Part shown: piece after piece, positions 1-6,562 of the stretch
Numbering within the stretch: the stretch's first letter is position 1
How the letters are laid out: every line of letters starts with the position of its first letter
Assembly: GCA_002404375.1 (NCBI GenBank)
Contig: DHJO01000235.1
Span: forward strand, 16,988 to 24,146
Origin: Gemmatimonadales bacterium UBA4718
GTDB lineage: Bacteria; Gemmatimonadota; Gemmatimonadetes; Gemmatimonadales; Gemmatimonadaceae
Reading direction: 5' to 3'
Length of the DNA stretch: 7,159 nucleotides
The notes under the pieces: generated by a model
Told to the model about the DNA's origin: nothing
Databases searched by the model: none
What the model saw: only the letters and a program-made list of their open reading frames with translations
Program-made: the position numbers and the translations under genes

Positions 1-4
1 GCCG

Positions 5-655
5 GTGCTCGCAAAGGTTAAGTTCTGCGGCATGACGCGGCCGCAGGACGCAGCCATCGGCGCGGAGATCGGCGCGAGCTACATCGGCGTGGTGTTCGCT
101 GATGGGCCGCGGCGCGTTACGTCTGGCCAGGCGAACAAGATCTTCGAGGCGGCCGGCAAGAAAGTAAAGCACGTAGGAGTATTCGGCACCAACGACCCCG
201 AGGAAATCGCGCGGACTGCAGAGGAGGTACGCCTCGACGTAGTGCAGCTCCACAACGATCCGACGACCTCCGACCTGAAGGCGATCCGCGGAAAATTCAG
301 GGGAGAAATCTGGGCGGCGATCAGAATCGCCGGGGCGCACATACCTCGCGAAGCCGAAGCGCTGTTCGACAACGCCGACGCGATCGTGCTCGACGCCAGA
401 AGTGAGAAGCGGCTCGGGGGAACCGGGCAAGCTCTGCCCTGGGGCGAGCTCGCGGCGGATCTAGCCCGGGACCGAGGCAGCTCCGCGGTCGTCCTCGCCG
501 GGGGTCTGAAGCCGGGCAACGTAGGCTCGGCTGTACGCACGCTCGCGCCGGACGTGGTCGATGTCTCGTCGGGTATCGAGAGCGCTCCAGGGATCAAGGA
601 TCCCTGGCTGATGCGCGAATTCTACGCGGCGGTTTCCGGCGCCCGCGCACACTAA
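5..655 (+). CDS. trpF: Phosphoribosylanthranilate isomerase (TrpF)
   Basis: Cytosolic enzyme of tryptophan synthesis: it isomerises N-(5'-phosphoribosyl)anthranilate to the 1-deoxyribulose form (CdRP), the substrate of TrpC. The 216-residue product has the normal length for a single-domain TrpF (beta/alpha)8 barrel. Visible family motifs are VKFCGMT at 5-11 with the catalytic Cys8, QLHN at 81-84 (usually QLHG), VLDA at 128-131 with the likely catalytic Asp130, GGTG at 138-141, [10 protein letters not shown] at 164-173, and VDVSSGIE at 185-192, the last two lining the phosphate site. The GTG at 5 places the conserved motif at the usual distance from the N-terminus. Only 4 nt precede it, so its ribosome binding site cannot be seen and a slightly earlier start cannot be excluded. 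It ends 1 nt before trpB. An upstream trpC is likely but lies outside the window. Confidence 0.96.
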   Translation: MLAKVKFCGMTRPQDAAIGAEIGASYIGVVFADGPRRVTSGQANKIFEAAGKKVKHVGVFGTNDPEEIARTAEEVRLDVVQLHNDPTTSDLKAIRGKFRGEIWAAIRIAGAHIPREAEALFDNADAIVLDARSEKRLGGTGQALPWGELAADLARDRGSSAVVLAGGLKPGNVGSAVRTLAPDVVDVSSGIESAPGIKDPWLMREFYAAVSGARAH

Positions 656-656
656 A

Positions 657-1841
657 GTGGCGACGGATACCGTACACCGCTTCGGTGCGTTCGGCGGACG
701 ATATGTGCCGGAGACGCTCATCCCCGCGCTCGACGAGCTCGACGTGGCGTTCGACGATGCGATGCGCGACACACGATTCGTCGCCGAGCTGGACCGCCTC
801 CTCAAGGAATACGTAGGACGACCGTCTCCGCTCAGCACTGCGCCGAGGTTCTCGCAAGAGGTCGGCTGTGCCGTCTACCTCAAGCGCGAGGACCTGAACC
901 ACACCGGGGCGCACAAGATCAACAACGCTCTTGGGCAGGCTTTGCTCGCGCAGCGGATGGGAAAGCGGCGCATCATCGCGGAGACGGGAGCAGGCCAGCA
1001 CGGAGTCGCCACCGCCACGGTATGCGCCCGCTTCGGACTCGAGTGCATGGTGTACATGGGCGAAGAGGACATGCGGCGGCAGGAGCTGAACGTCTTCCGC
1101 ATGCGGCTCATGGGCGCGAAGGTGGTCCCGGTTCGCTCCGGAACGCGAACGCTGAAGGACGCGACGAGCGAAGCGATACGCGACTGGGTCACCAACGTAA
1201 GCGACAGCTACTACATCATCGGCTCGGTAGTAGGGCCGGCCCCCTATCCCCGAATGGTGCGCGATTTCCAGTCGGTGATCGGCCGCGAGGCAAAGGATCA
1301 GATGCTGGAGACCGCAGGCCGGCTTCCGACGAGCGTGATCGCCTGTGTCGGGGGTGGGTCGAACGCGATGGGGATCTTCCACGCGTTCGTTGGCGACCCG
1401 TCCGTAGAGCTTGTCGGGGTCGAGGCAGCGGGCAGGGGCCTCGACAGCGGGGAGCATTCCGCCTCGCTCCAGCGGGGAGTCCCCGGAGTGCTGCATGGCT
1501 CGTTGAGCTACCTGTTGCAGGACGAAAGCGGTCAGGTCCACCCCGCGCACTCCATCTCTGCGGGGCTGGACTACCCCGGGGTGGGGCCGGAGCACTCGCA
1601 CCTCAAGGACACCGGCCGGGCGCTGTATGTCTCCGTCACTGACGATGAGGCTGTCGAGGGCCTGGGCATCCTCAGCCGTCTTGAGGGCATAATCCCCGCT
1701 CTCGAGACGTCACACGCCGTCGCCTGGGTCGTCAAAGACAAGGGTCGGTGGAAAGAGACGGACGCCCTCCTGATCTGCATCAGCGGACGGGGCGACAAGG
1801 ATCTCGCGCAGATAACTGAGATGGGACTTCTTCCCGAATGA
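657..1841 (+). CDS. trpB: Tryptophan synthase beta subunit (TrpB)
   Basis: PLP enzyme that condenses indole with L-serine to give L-tryptophan, normally as an alpha-beta-beta-alpha complex with TrpA. The 394 residues match the usual length. The N-terminus ([13 protein letters not shown], 9-21) is typical. HTGAHKINN (82-90) contains the PLP lysine K87; ETGAGQHG (109-116) begins with catalytic E109; GGGSNA (232-237) binds the PLP phosphate; [11 protein letters not shown] (303-313), E350 and SGRGDKD (376-382) complete the site. K87, E109 and E350 fall at the same numbers as in the Salmonella enzyme. This is the standard TrpB1 type that pairs with TrpA, not the TrpB2 form. The GTG start lies 1 nt after the trpF stop with no strong Shine-Dalgarno, suggesting coupling to trpF. 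The stop overlaps the next gene's start (ATGA). TrpA is not the next gene, which is unusual. Confidence 0.98.
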   Translation: MATDTVHRFGAFGGRYVPETLIPALDELDVAFDDAMRDTRFVAELDRLLKEYVGRPSPLSTAPRFSQEVGCAVYLKREDLNHTGAHKINNALGQALLAQRMGKRRIIAETGAGQHGVATATVCARFGLECMVYMGEEDMRRQELNVFRMRLMGAKVVPVRSGTRTLKDATSEAIRDWVTNVSDSYYIIGSVVGPAPYPRMVRDFQSVIGREAKDQMLETAGRLPTSVIACVGGGSNAMGIFHAFVGDPSVELVGVEAAGRGLDSGEHSASLQRGVPGVLHGSLSYLLQDESGQVHPAHSISAGLDYPGVGPEHSHLKDTGRALYVSVTDDEAVEGLGILSRLEGIIPALETSHAVAWVVKDKGRWKETDALLICISGRGDKDLAQITEMGLLPE

Positions 1842-3541
1842 CAACGTCGGCAACCGCAAACGCGGAACAGGACGAGCTCGACGAGCCGTCCTTTCCGATC
1901 ATTCTTGTCACCGACCTCCTCAAGTCGTTCGTCAAGGCTGTCCGGGCGCATCAGCTTTATCTCCCCAACAACCCGATGCACGCGCGGTCCCTCGAGACGG
2001 TGCGCGAAGCGTTTGCGGCGATCTGGCAGAAGACCGGCGAGCTGGATCTTCAGGTCGTCGAAACGCAAATGATGTGGGAGGGGCGCGTTGTCCTCGATGA
2101 GAAGGAGAGAACCAGCGACAATCTTGCCTGGCTCCTCTATAAGGACGGAATCCGCGAGCTGAAGATGCTGAGAGGATTCGAGGAGGAAGAGCTTGGAACG
2201 TTCTTCGATCTTCTCCAGCGGGTTCGCAAGGCAACGGACGACGACGACGATCTGCTCACCCTAATGTGGGAGCGCGAGTTTGCGACTCTCCAGTACAAGT
2301 ATGTTGACCTCACCGCCGAGGGCGGCCCCGGGGTCGAGTCGATGGAGCGCGCCGAGCAAAAAGAGAAAATTCTCTCTCCCGCGCAGGCAGAGGCCGGCCT
2401 CGAGACTACCAACTCGTCGATAGCCAGTCTCGACGACTTCGATTCGACTCTCTACTTCCTCGACGACCGCGAAGTCGAGTATCTGCAGGGAGAGATCAAA
2501 CGCGAGTTCTCGACGGACTTGCGGCCGGCCGTAGTCGCTTCGCTGCTGGACATATTCGAGACCCACAAGGATCCGACTGTGCGCGAGGAGATCTGCGGCC
2601 TCCTCGACCACTTCCTTCTGATACTTCTCTCGAGCGCGCAATACAGAAACGCGGCCTATCTGCTTCGCGAAGCCAATGTCACCGCGGCTCGAGCGCCCGA
2701 GATCCTCGAGCCCCAAAAACAGCGGTTGATGCAACTTGGCGAATTGATGAGCGATCCGAAGCCGCTTGGTCAGCTCCTCCAGGCGCTCGAAGATTCCCCG
2801 CTCCGTGCGCCACAGATGGAGCTGGACGAGCTATTCGGCATTCTCCAACCGCGAGCGCTCGAATCGATCCTTTCCTGGATCGGTCGCTCCAGCAATCCGC
2901 AGCTCAAGATGGTGCTCGAGCTCGCTGCAACGCGCCTCGCCTCGTCGCACAGCGCCGAGCTCATACGACTGATCGGCTCGGATGACGAGGCCGTCGTGCT
3001 GCAAGCGATCCGCCGCGCTGCCGCCCTGAAGTCGCCCGCTGCAGTACCCGCGCTGGGGAAGATGCTCACGGTCGGGGAGCCGGAAATGCGCGTCGCCGCC
3101 GTGACGGCCCTTACAGAGATAGGGTCGACGGGCGCCATGCAGATGCTCGAGCGCGCGCTGATCGACGACGACCGTGATGTCCGGACAGTCGCCGTGCGTG
3201 CAATCGGAGCGCGCAACGCGCGGGCCGCGCTTCCACGCATCGAAGCCGCGATCAAGGGAAAGCTCCTTCGCGAGAGCAATCTCACCGAAAAGATGGCGTT
3301 CTTCGAGGCGTTCGGCCTCATGTGCGGCGACGGAGGAATTGCGCTCCTCGACGGCGTGCTGCACGCCAAAGGGTTCATGGGCGGCAAGCGCGACGATCCC
3401 GAGTTCCGCGCATGCGCGGCGATGGCGCTCGGCAAGATCGGATCGCCCAAGGCGGTGGACGCGCTGAATAAGGCAGCTAACGAGAAGGACGTCATCGTGA
3501 GGAATGCAGTGAGCAAGGCGATTCGCGGATCCTCAACATGA
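1838..3541 (+). CDS. HEAT-repeat protein with N-terminal module shared with its neighbour
   Basis: This 567-residue protein has no recognisable catalytic motif. No signal peptide or membrane segment is apparent, so it is probably cytosolic. Residues 28-126 form an alpha/beta module resembling the N-terminus of the downstream HD-GYP protein. A very acidic linker follows (five Asp at 134-138), then a variable stretch to about 215. A helical region at about 225-300 leads into HEAT-like repeats, clearest at about 375-408, 413-440, 441-470, 520-548 and 549-564, with the typical pattern of a charged turn, V/A-rich helix and 'AxxALxxIGs' (for example [10 protein letters not shown] 421-430 and [10 protein letters not shown] 528-537). 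HEAT repeats usually bind other proteins, so a scaffold or adaptor role is inferred. The ATG overlaps the trpB stop as ATGA with only a weak upstream GGGA. The gene's own stop overlaps the next start the same way, so all three are probably translationally coupled. Function is unknown. Confidence 0.85.
   Translation: MTTSATANAEQDELDEPSFPIILVTDLLKSFVKAVRAHQLYLPNNPMHARSLETVREAFAAIWQKTGELDLQVVETQMMWEGRVVLDEKERTSDNLAWLLYKDGIRELKMLRGFEEEELGTFFDLLQRVRKATDDDDDLLTLMWEREFATLQYKYVDLTAEGGPGVESMERAEQKEKILSPAQAEAGLETTNSSIASLDDFDSTLYFLDDREVEYLQGEIKREFSTDLRPAVVASLLDIFETHKDPTVREEICGLLDHFLLILLSSAQYRNAAYLLREANVTAARAPEILEPQKQRLMQLGELMSDPKPLGQLLQALEDSPLRAPQMELDELFGILQPRALESILSWIGRSSNPQLKMVLELAATRLASSHSAELIRLIGSDDEAVVLQAIRRAAALKSPAAVPALGKMLTVGEPEMRVAAVTALTEIGSTGAMQMLERALIDDDRDVRTVAVRAIGARNARAALPRIEAAIKGKLLRESNLTEKMAFFEAFGLMCGDGGIALLDGVLHAKGFMGGKRDDPEFRACAAMALGKIGSPKAVDALNKAANEKDVIVRNAVSKAIRGSST
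1919..2215 (+). other. N-terminal module of the HEAT protein (copy 1 of a shared domain)
   Basis: This part encodes residues 28-126. It contains F-x2-A-V-R-A-x2-L-Y at 31-41, a beta-rich stretch around LDLQV (69-73) to VVLD (84-87), then DGI (103-105) and a helix ending TFFDLL (121-126). The same elements occur in the same order and nearly the same spacing in the HD-GYP protein. I do not recognise a named domain family with certainty. Confidence 0.65.
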
Positions 3542-5013
3542 GCGCCGCCGGAGAAGTAACGGAATCCGTTCGCAGCGAGGGAGACCGTCAGTCGGGCTCC
3601 AACGTTCGCCGCGGCGGAAGATCCTTCATGATTGCATTCTACGCGGCGCTGCGTGCCATCAAGCTTTATCCTCTCGAGCATAGCGCGGTGCAGAAGACAC
3701 TCGCGGAGCTTGCACAGGTTGCCGAGGAGCTTCGCGCGGAGGAAGAGGAGCTCGAGTTCCGCGTGTCGGGCGAATTCATCTTCATCAATTCCACCCGACT
3801 CAGGCTGGATCTCAGCAACTACGCCACGTTCGGGCACATCCTGACCCTGTGCAAGCTTTCCGGCATCGGCGCCATCCACGTCGGGCCGCATGGAGCAGCA
3901 CGGGACTGGACATTCCTCCTCTCACTTCTCGGCGGAGAAACCCAAAGCGCGCCCGCCGAGCGGTATAAGGAAATCGTCAGCAGGCTCACCGAGGCGAAGA
4001 TCGAGACCTTTCAGCTCGATGCTCCTACCGAGACGCAAACCGACAGGGAGTTCAACGAGGAAGCGAAGGCTGCGGCGAACCGCACATATTCGCAGTCTGT
4101 CGCGGTAACGAAGGATGTCATCAACTCGGTCCGCATCGGCAAGACGCCCAACATTAGAAAGATCAAGAGAGTGGTGCAGGGAATCGTCGATCAGGTGCTG
4201 AATGAGGAGACCTCGCTCATCGGACTGACCGCAATTCGCGACTACGACGAGTACACCTTCACTCATTCGGTGAACGTCTGCATTTTCTCGATCGCCCTCG
4301 GGCGACGTCTCGGGATGACGAAGCTTCAGCTCTACGAGCTGGGACTCGCCGCGCTGATGCACGATATCGGGAAGTCGCGTGTCCCACTCGATCTTCTCCA
4401 GAAGGCCGGCGAGCTCACCGACGAAGAATGGAAGTGGATGGCCGCGCACCCATGGCTCGGCGTTCTGGTCCTGTTCCAGTTCCGTCGGCAGCAGGAGGAG
4501 CTTTCGTATCGCGCGATGACGGTCTGTCATGAGCACCACATGAAGATCGACCTCACCGGCTACCCGAAGGCTATTCGCCCGCGTCAGGTGAGCTTGCTCA
4601 GCAAGATCGTGTCGATCGCCGACGGCTACGATGCGGCCACTTCTAGACGCGTTTACAAGACGGAAGCGCTTGCCCCGTCGGCTGTGCTGGAAGAGATGCG
4701 CGACAACCCTCGTCGCGGCCTCGACCAGGTCCTCGTCAAGGCTTTCATCAACCTGTTGGGCATCTATCCCGTCGGAACGCTTGTCGTTCTGGACACCTTC
4801 GAGCTGGCAGTCGTATCGGCCTCCAACCAGAATCCCGACGCATTGTCCCGACCGATCATTAAGATTATCAGCGACGCACAGGGCAACAGAATCAGTCCGC
4901 CGCTCGCCGTAGACCTGGCGATCCCCGAGGCGGGCGGTCAATACGCGCGCACAATCATCAAGACGGCGGACCCAGATCGGTATGGCATCACCCCGGGCGA
5001 CTACCTCCTCTAA
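3538..5013 (+). CDS. HD-GYP-type phosphohydrolase (putative cyclic-dinucleotide phosphodiesterase)
   Basis: A 491-residue, probably cytosolic protein. Residues 31-131 are the module shared with the HEAT protein. A linker (about 160-225) leads to an HD-GYP domain: DEYTFTHSVNV (237-247, E238 and H243), MHDIGKSRVP (274-283, with the HD pair 275-276 and K279), HPWLG (304-308), HEHH (331-334), GYP (341-343) and ADGYDA (361-366, D362). Metal-binding His and Asp positions are therefore present. The usual HHExxDGxGYP signature reads HHMKIDLTGYP, losing the Glu and one Gly. A beta-rich tail (about 405-491) starts GIYPVGTLVVLD. HD-GYP proteins often hydrolyse cyclic di-GMP, but this substrate is inferred and the altered motif leaves activity uncertain. 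No receiver, GAF or PAS sensor domain is recognisable. The ATG overlaps the upstream stop as ATGA; the last 32 nt overlap trpA. Confidence 0.9.
   Translation: MSAAGEVTESVRSEGDRQSGSNVRRGGRSFMIAFYAALRAIKLYPLEHSAVQKTLAELAQVAEELRAEEEELEFRVSGEFIFINSTRLRLDLSNYATFGHILTLCKLSGIGAIHVGPHGAARDWTFLLSLLGGETQSAPAERYKEIVSRLTEAKIETFQLDAPTETQTDREFNEEAKAAANRTYSQSVAVTKDVINSVRIGKTPNIRKIKRVVQGIVDQVLNEETSLIGLTAIRDYDEYTFTHSVNVCIFSIALGRRLGMTKLQLYELGLAALMHDIGKSRVPLDLLQKAGELTDEEWKWMAAHPWLGVLVLFQFRRQQEELSYRAMTVCHEHHMKIDLTGYPKAIRPRQVSLLSKIVSIADGYDAATSRRVYKTEALAPSAVLEEMRDNPRRGLDQVLVKAFINLLGIYPVGTLVVLDTFELAVVSASNQNPDALSRPIIKIISDAQGNRISPPLAVDLAIPEAGGQYARTIIKTADPDRYGITPGDYLL
3628..3930 (+). other. N-terminal module of the HD-GYP protein (copy 2 of a shared domain)
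   Basis: Encodes residues 31-131. F-x2-A-L-R-A-x2-L-Y at 34-44 matches residues 31-41 of the HEAT protein. LEFRV (72-76) matches LDLQV, R-L-R-L-D (87-91) matches R-V-V-L-D, the GI at 109-110 matches GI 104-105, and FLLSLL (126-131) matches FFDLL. Only two single-residue gaps are needed by hand alignment. Confidence 0.65.
4982..5013 (+). other. 32-nt overlap between HD-GYP gene and trpA
   Basis: The last ten codons plus stop of the HD-GYP gene are read in a second frame as the first codons of trpA. The trpA frame has no ATG, GTG or TTG between 4982 and the conserved barrel start, so the overlap looks real unless an unusual start codon is used. Confidence 0.8.
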
Positions 5014-5782
5014 CGCGATCTCGCGTCGCTTCGACGCTCTCCGCAAAGAATCCCGCCGCGCGCTCGTCTGTTACGTCACCGCCGGACATCCTGATCTAGC
5101 CCGCTCACTGGACACTCTCCAGGCCTTGCAGGAAGGCGGCGCCGACATCGTTGAGCTGGGCGTCCCATTCTCGGATCCAATCGCCGACGGACCGATCATT
5201 CAGGCCAGCTCTCAACGAGCGCTGGAGAACGGAGTCACTTACGAGGGAGTTCTCGACCTTGTAGAAAGCGCGCACCTCACGGTGCCCGTTGTTCTATTCA
5301 GCTACCTCAACCCAGTGCTCGCGGCGGGCCCCAACGCTCTGACGCGCGCCTCTGAAGCCGGCGCGAGTGGAATCCTCATAACTGACATACCGGTCGGCGC
5401 GGATCCGCAGCGAGAGGAATGGCTCGGGAACAGTCCGCTTGCATTCATCAGACTCGTCGCGCCGACGACACCCCGGGAACGAATGGCCGAGATCGCCCGT
5501 CACGGCAGCGGCTTCGTTTATCTTATCAGTCGTCTCGGCGTCACCGGCTTGCAGGAACACACCGCGGCATCTCTGCCGGAAACGATCTCGCGGCTGCGCT
5601 CGACGACGTCGCTGCCGATATGTGTCGGCTTTGGGATATCGACCCCGGCGCAGGCGCGAGCGGTCGGTGAGCTCGCGGATGGTGTCGTCGTGGGGAGCGC
5701 GATCGTGAGAGCGGCCGAAGAAGGAACTGATGCCGTTCTGCGTCTGACGCGGAGTTTGAGGGAGGCACTCGATGGGCGGTGA
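4982..5782 (+). CDS. trpA: Tryptophan synthase alpha subunit (TrpA)
   Basis: Cleaves indole-3-glycerol phosphate to indole and glyceraldehyde-3-phosphate; indole is channelled to TrpB. The 266-residue product is full length. VELGVPFSDPIADGP (57-71) holds catalytic E58 and D69, equivalent to Salmonella E49 and D60 with a constant offset of 9. ITDIP (133-137), Y180, SRLGVTG (183-189), VGFGIS (215-220) and VVVGSA (235-240) form the rest of the barrel and the phosphate site. The only in-frame start before the conserved region is the ATG at 4982, which gives an N-terminus about 9 residues longer than the enteric enzyme and an overlap of 32 nt with the HD-GYP gene. No good Shine-Dalgarno precedes it, so reinitiation or coupling from the upstream gene is likely. 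TrpA must assemble with TrpB although 3.1 kb separate the genes here. Confidence 0.97.
   Translation: MASPRATTSSNAISRRFDALRKESRRALVCYVTAGHPDLARSLDTLQALQEGGADIVELGVPFSDPIADGPIIQASSQRALENGVTYEGVLDLVESAHLTVPVVLFSYLNPVLAAGPNALTRASEAGASGILITDIPVGADPQREEWLGNSPLAFIRLVAPTTPRERMAEIARHGSGFVYLISRLGVTGLQEHTAASLPETISRLRSTTSLPICVGFGISTPAQARAVGELADGVVVGSAIVRAAEEGTDAVLRLTRSLREALDGR
5760..5765 (+). promoter_or_regulatory. Ribosome binding site of folB
   Basis: GGGAGG lies 6 nt upstream of the folB ATG at 5772, inside the end of trpA. It is the best Shine-Dalgarno match in the window and supports this ATG, which makes folB overlap trpA by 11 nt. Confidence 0.75.
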
Positions 5783-6149
5783 CCGTGCGACCAGGAACGA
5801 CATCGTGACCCTCAAGGCGATGCGCTTTCACGCGCGCATCGGCGTCCTCCCTCATGAGGCGGAGATCGCGCAATCGATAGAAGTCGACGCTTCGCTCTGG
5901 GTGAGGCGCACTGACGGCCCGGTATCCGCGAAGGACATCGTCGACTACAGGCGAGTCTACGACCTCGTCGCCGAAGTCGTCACGAACGGACACATCAGCT
6001 TCCTGGAAGAAGTTGGGGAGATGATTGCCGAGCGCGCGCTTCAGCTGCCGCTCGTGACACGGGTACGTATCGCGGTGAGGAAACCAAACGTCGCGCTACC
6101 GGGTCCACTCGCCTACGCAGAGGTCGCACTCGAGCGAGAGCGTGGGTGA
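5772..6149 (+). CDS. folB: Dihydroneopterin aldolase (FolB)
   Basis: Folate pathway enzyme that converts 7,8-dihydroneopterin to 6-hydroxymethyl-7,8-dihydropterin and glycolaldehyde, the step just before FolK. The 125 residues match this small family, which forms ring-shaped oligomers. Motifs include ARIGVLPHE (21-29) with the expected active-site E29, VDYRRVYD (57-64) with Y59, FLEEVGE (77-83) with the pterin-binding Glu, and VRIAVRKPN (98-106) with catalytic Lys K104. A GGGAGG Shine-Dalgarno supports the ATG; the product carries about 10 residues before the usual family start near IVTL. It could share the epimerase activity known for some FolB proteins. The stop overlaps the folK GTG as GTGA. 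Confidence 0.95.
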   Translation: MGGDRATRNDIVTLKAMRFHARIGVLPHEAEIAQSIEVDASLWVRRTDGPVSAKDIVDYRRVYDLVAEVVTNGHISFLEEVGEMIAERALQLPLVTRVRIAVRKPNVALPGPLAYAEVALERERG

Positions 6150-6562
6150 AGGATGTCGCCTACATAGCGCTCGGCTCCAACCTCGGCCAGCGTGAGGTAT
6201 TTTTGGCGCAGGCGAGGGGAGCGATCGCCGCGTTACCACGCACGCGCGTGCTTGGGCAGACGGTGGTCGAGGAGACCGCGCCGATCGGCCCCGTCGCGCA
6301 GGGACCATTTCTCAATCAGATGATTGCCATAGAGACCGAGCTGTCGCCAGGCGAGCTGCTCACGGAGCTGCACCGGATAGAAGCGGGGGCCGGGCGTGTT
6401 CGTCGCGCTCGGTGGGGACCACGCACACTGGACCTCGACATCGTGCTATTCGAGCATCAAAGCGTCCACGAAAAGGGACTCACCATCCCACACCCGGAAT
6501 TATCCAAGCGGGATTTCTGGCTCAGCGAGCTGGCGAGCCTGCGGAGTACGCGCGTTGACTAG
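6146..6562 (+). CDS. folK: Hydroxymethyldihydropterin pyrophosphokinase (FolK/HPPK), short C-terminus
   Basis: Transfers pyrophosphate from ATP to 6-hydroxymethyl-7,8-dihydropterin, the product of FolB, for dihydropteroate synthase. YIALGSNLG (6-14) is the typical start. FLNQM (55-59) precedes the signature RWGPRTLDLDIVLF (89-102), with D96 and D98 as the two Mg-binding aspartates, offset by one from E. coli D95 and D97. IPHPELSKRDF (114-124) supplies H116 and R122. The protein has 138 residues against about 159 in E. coli and stops 16 residues after R122, lacking the usual 'PL.eiaP' segment and final helix. All catalytic residues precede this point, so activity is expected. The GTG start overlaps the folB stop by 4 nt and no clear Shine-Dalgarno is seen. 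The 3' end overlaps panB by 8 nt. Confidence 0.95.
   Translation: MKDVAYIALGSNLGQREVFLAQARGAIAALPRTRVLGQTVVEETAPIGPVAQGPFLNQMIAIETELSPGELLTELHRIEAGAGRVRRARWGPRTLDLDIVLFEHQSVHEKGLTIPHPELSKRDFWLSELASLRSTRVD
6543..6546 (+). promoter_or_regulatory. Ribosome binding site of panB
   Basis: GGAG within the end of folK, 8 nt before the proposed TTG start at 6555. It is a modest match, but its spacing supports this non-ATG start. Confidence 0.55.

Noticed and set aside
594..1601. Minus-strand open frame (335 codons) opposite trpB
   Set aside because: It is Arg- and His-rich with no family resemblance, and trpB is certain on the other strand.
1022..1642. Second plus-strand open frame inside trpB
   Set aside because: It is an Arg/Gly-rich out-of-frame reading of the conserved trpB core with no ribosome binding site or motif.
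1800..1840. Internal promoter or attenuator before the HEAT gene
   Set aside because: No recognisable -35/-10 pair, Trp-rich leader peptide or hairpin followed by a T-run was found here or at the other junctions.
2770..3891. Long open frame on the minus strand (373 codons) opposite the HEAT and HD-GYP genes
   Set aside because: The product is low-complexity, rich in Ser, Arg and Ala with no family motif, and it runs across the junction of two well-supported plus-strand genes. Such frames are common opposite GC-rich genes.
1838..5013. The HEAT/HD-GYP pair as a recently acquired mobile insertion
   Set aside because: There are no terminal repeats, integrase, transposase or compositional break. 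The overlapping starts and stops on both sides would be unlikely after a recent insertion.
3922..5046. Long open frame on the minus strand (374 codons) opposite the HD-GYP gene
   Set aside because: It is opposite a gene with clear HD-GYP motifs, has no recognisable domain and spans the trpA start. It is treated as a by-product of codon bias.
6500..6562. Possible frameshift at the 3' end of folK
   Set aside because: I read the downstream bases in other frames and saw no convincing 'PL.eiaP' continuation. The panB ribosome binding site and start fit the present ending, so a natural short C-terminus is preferred.
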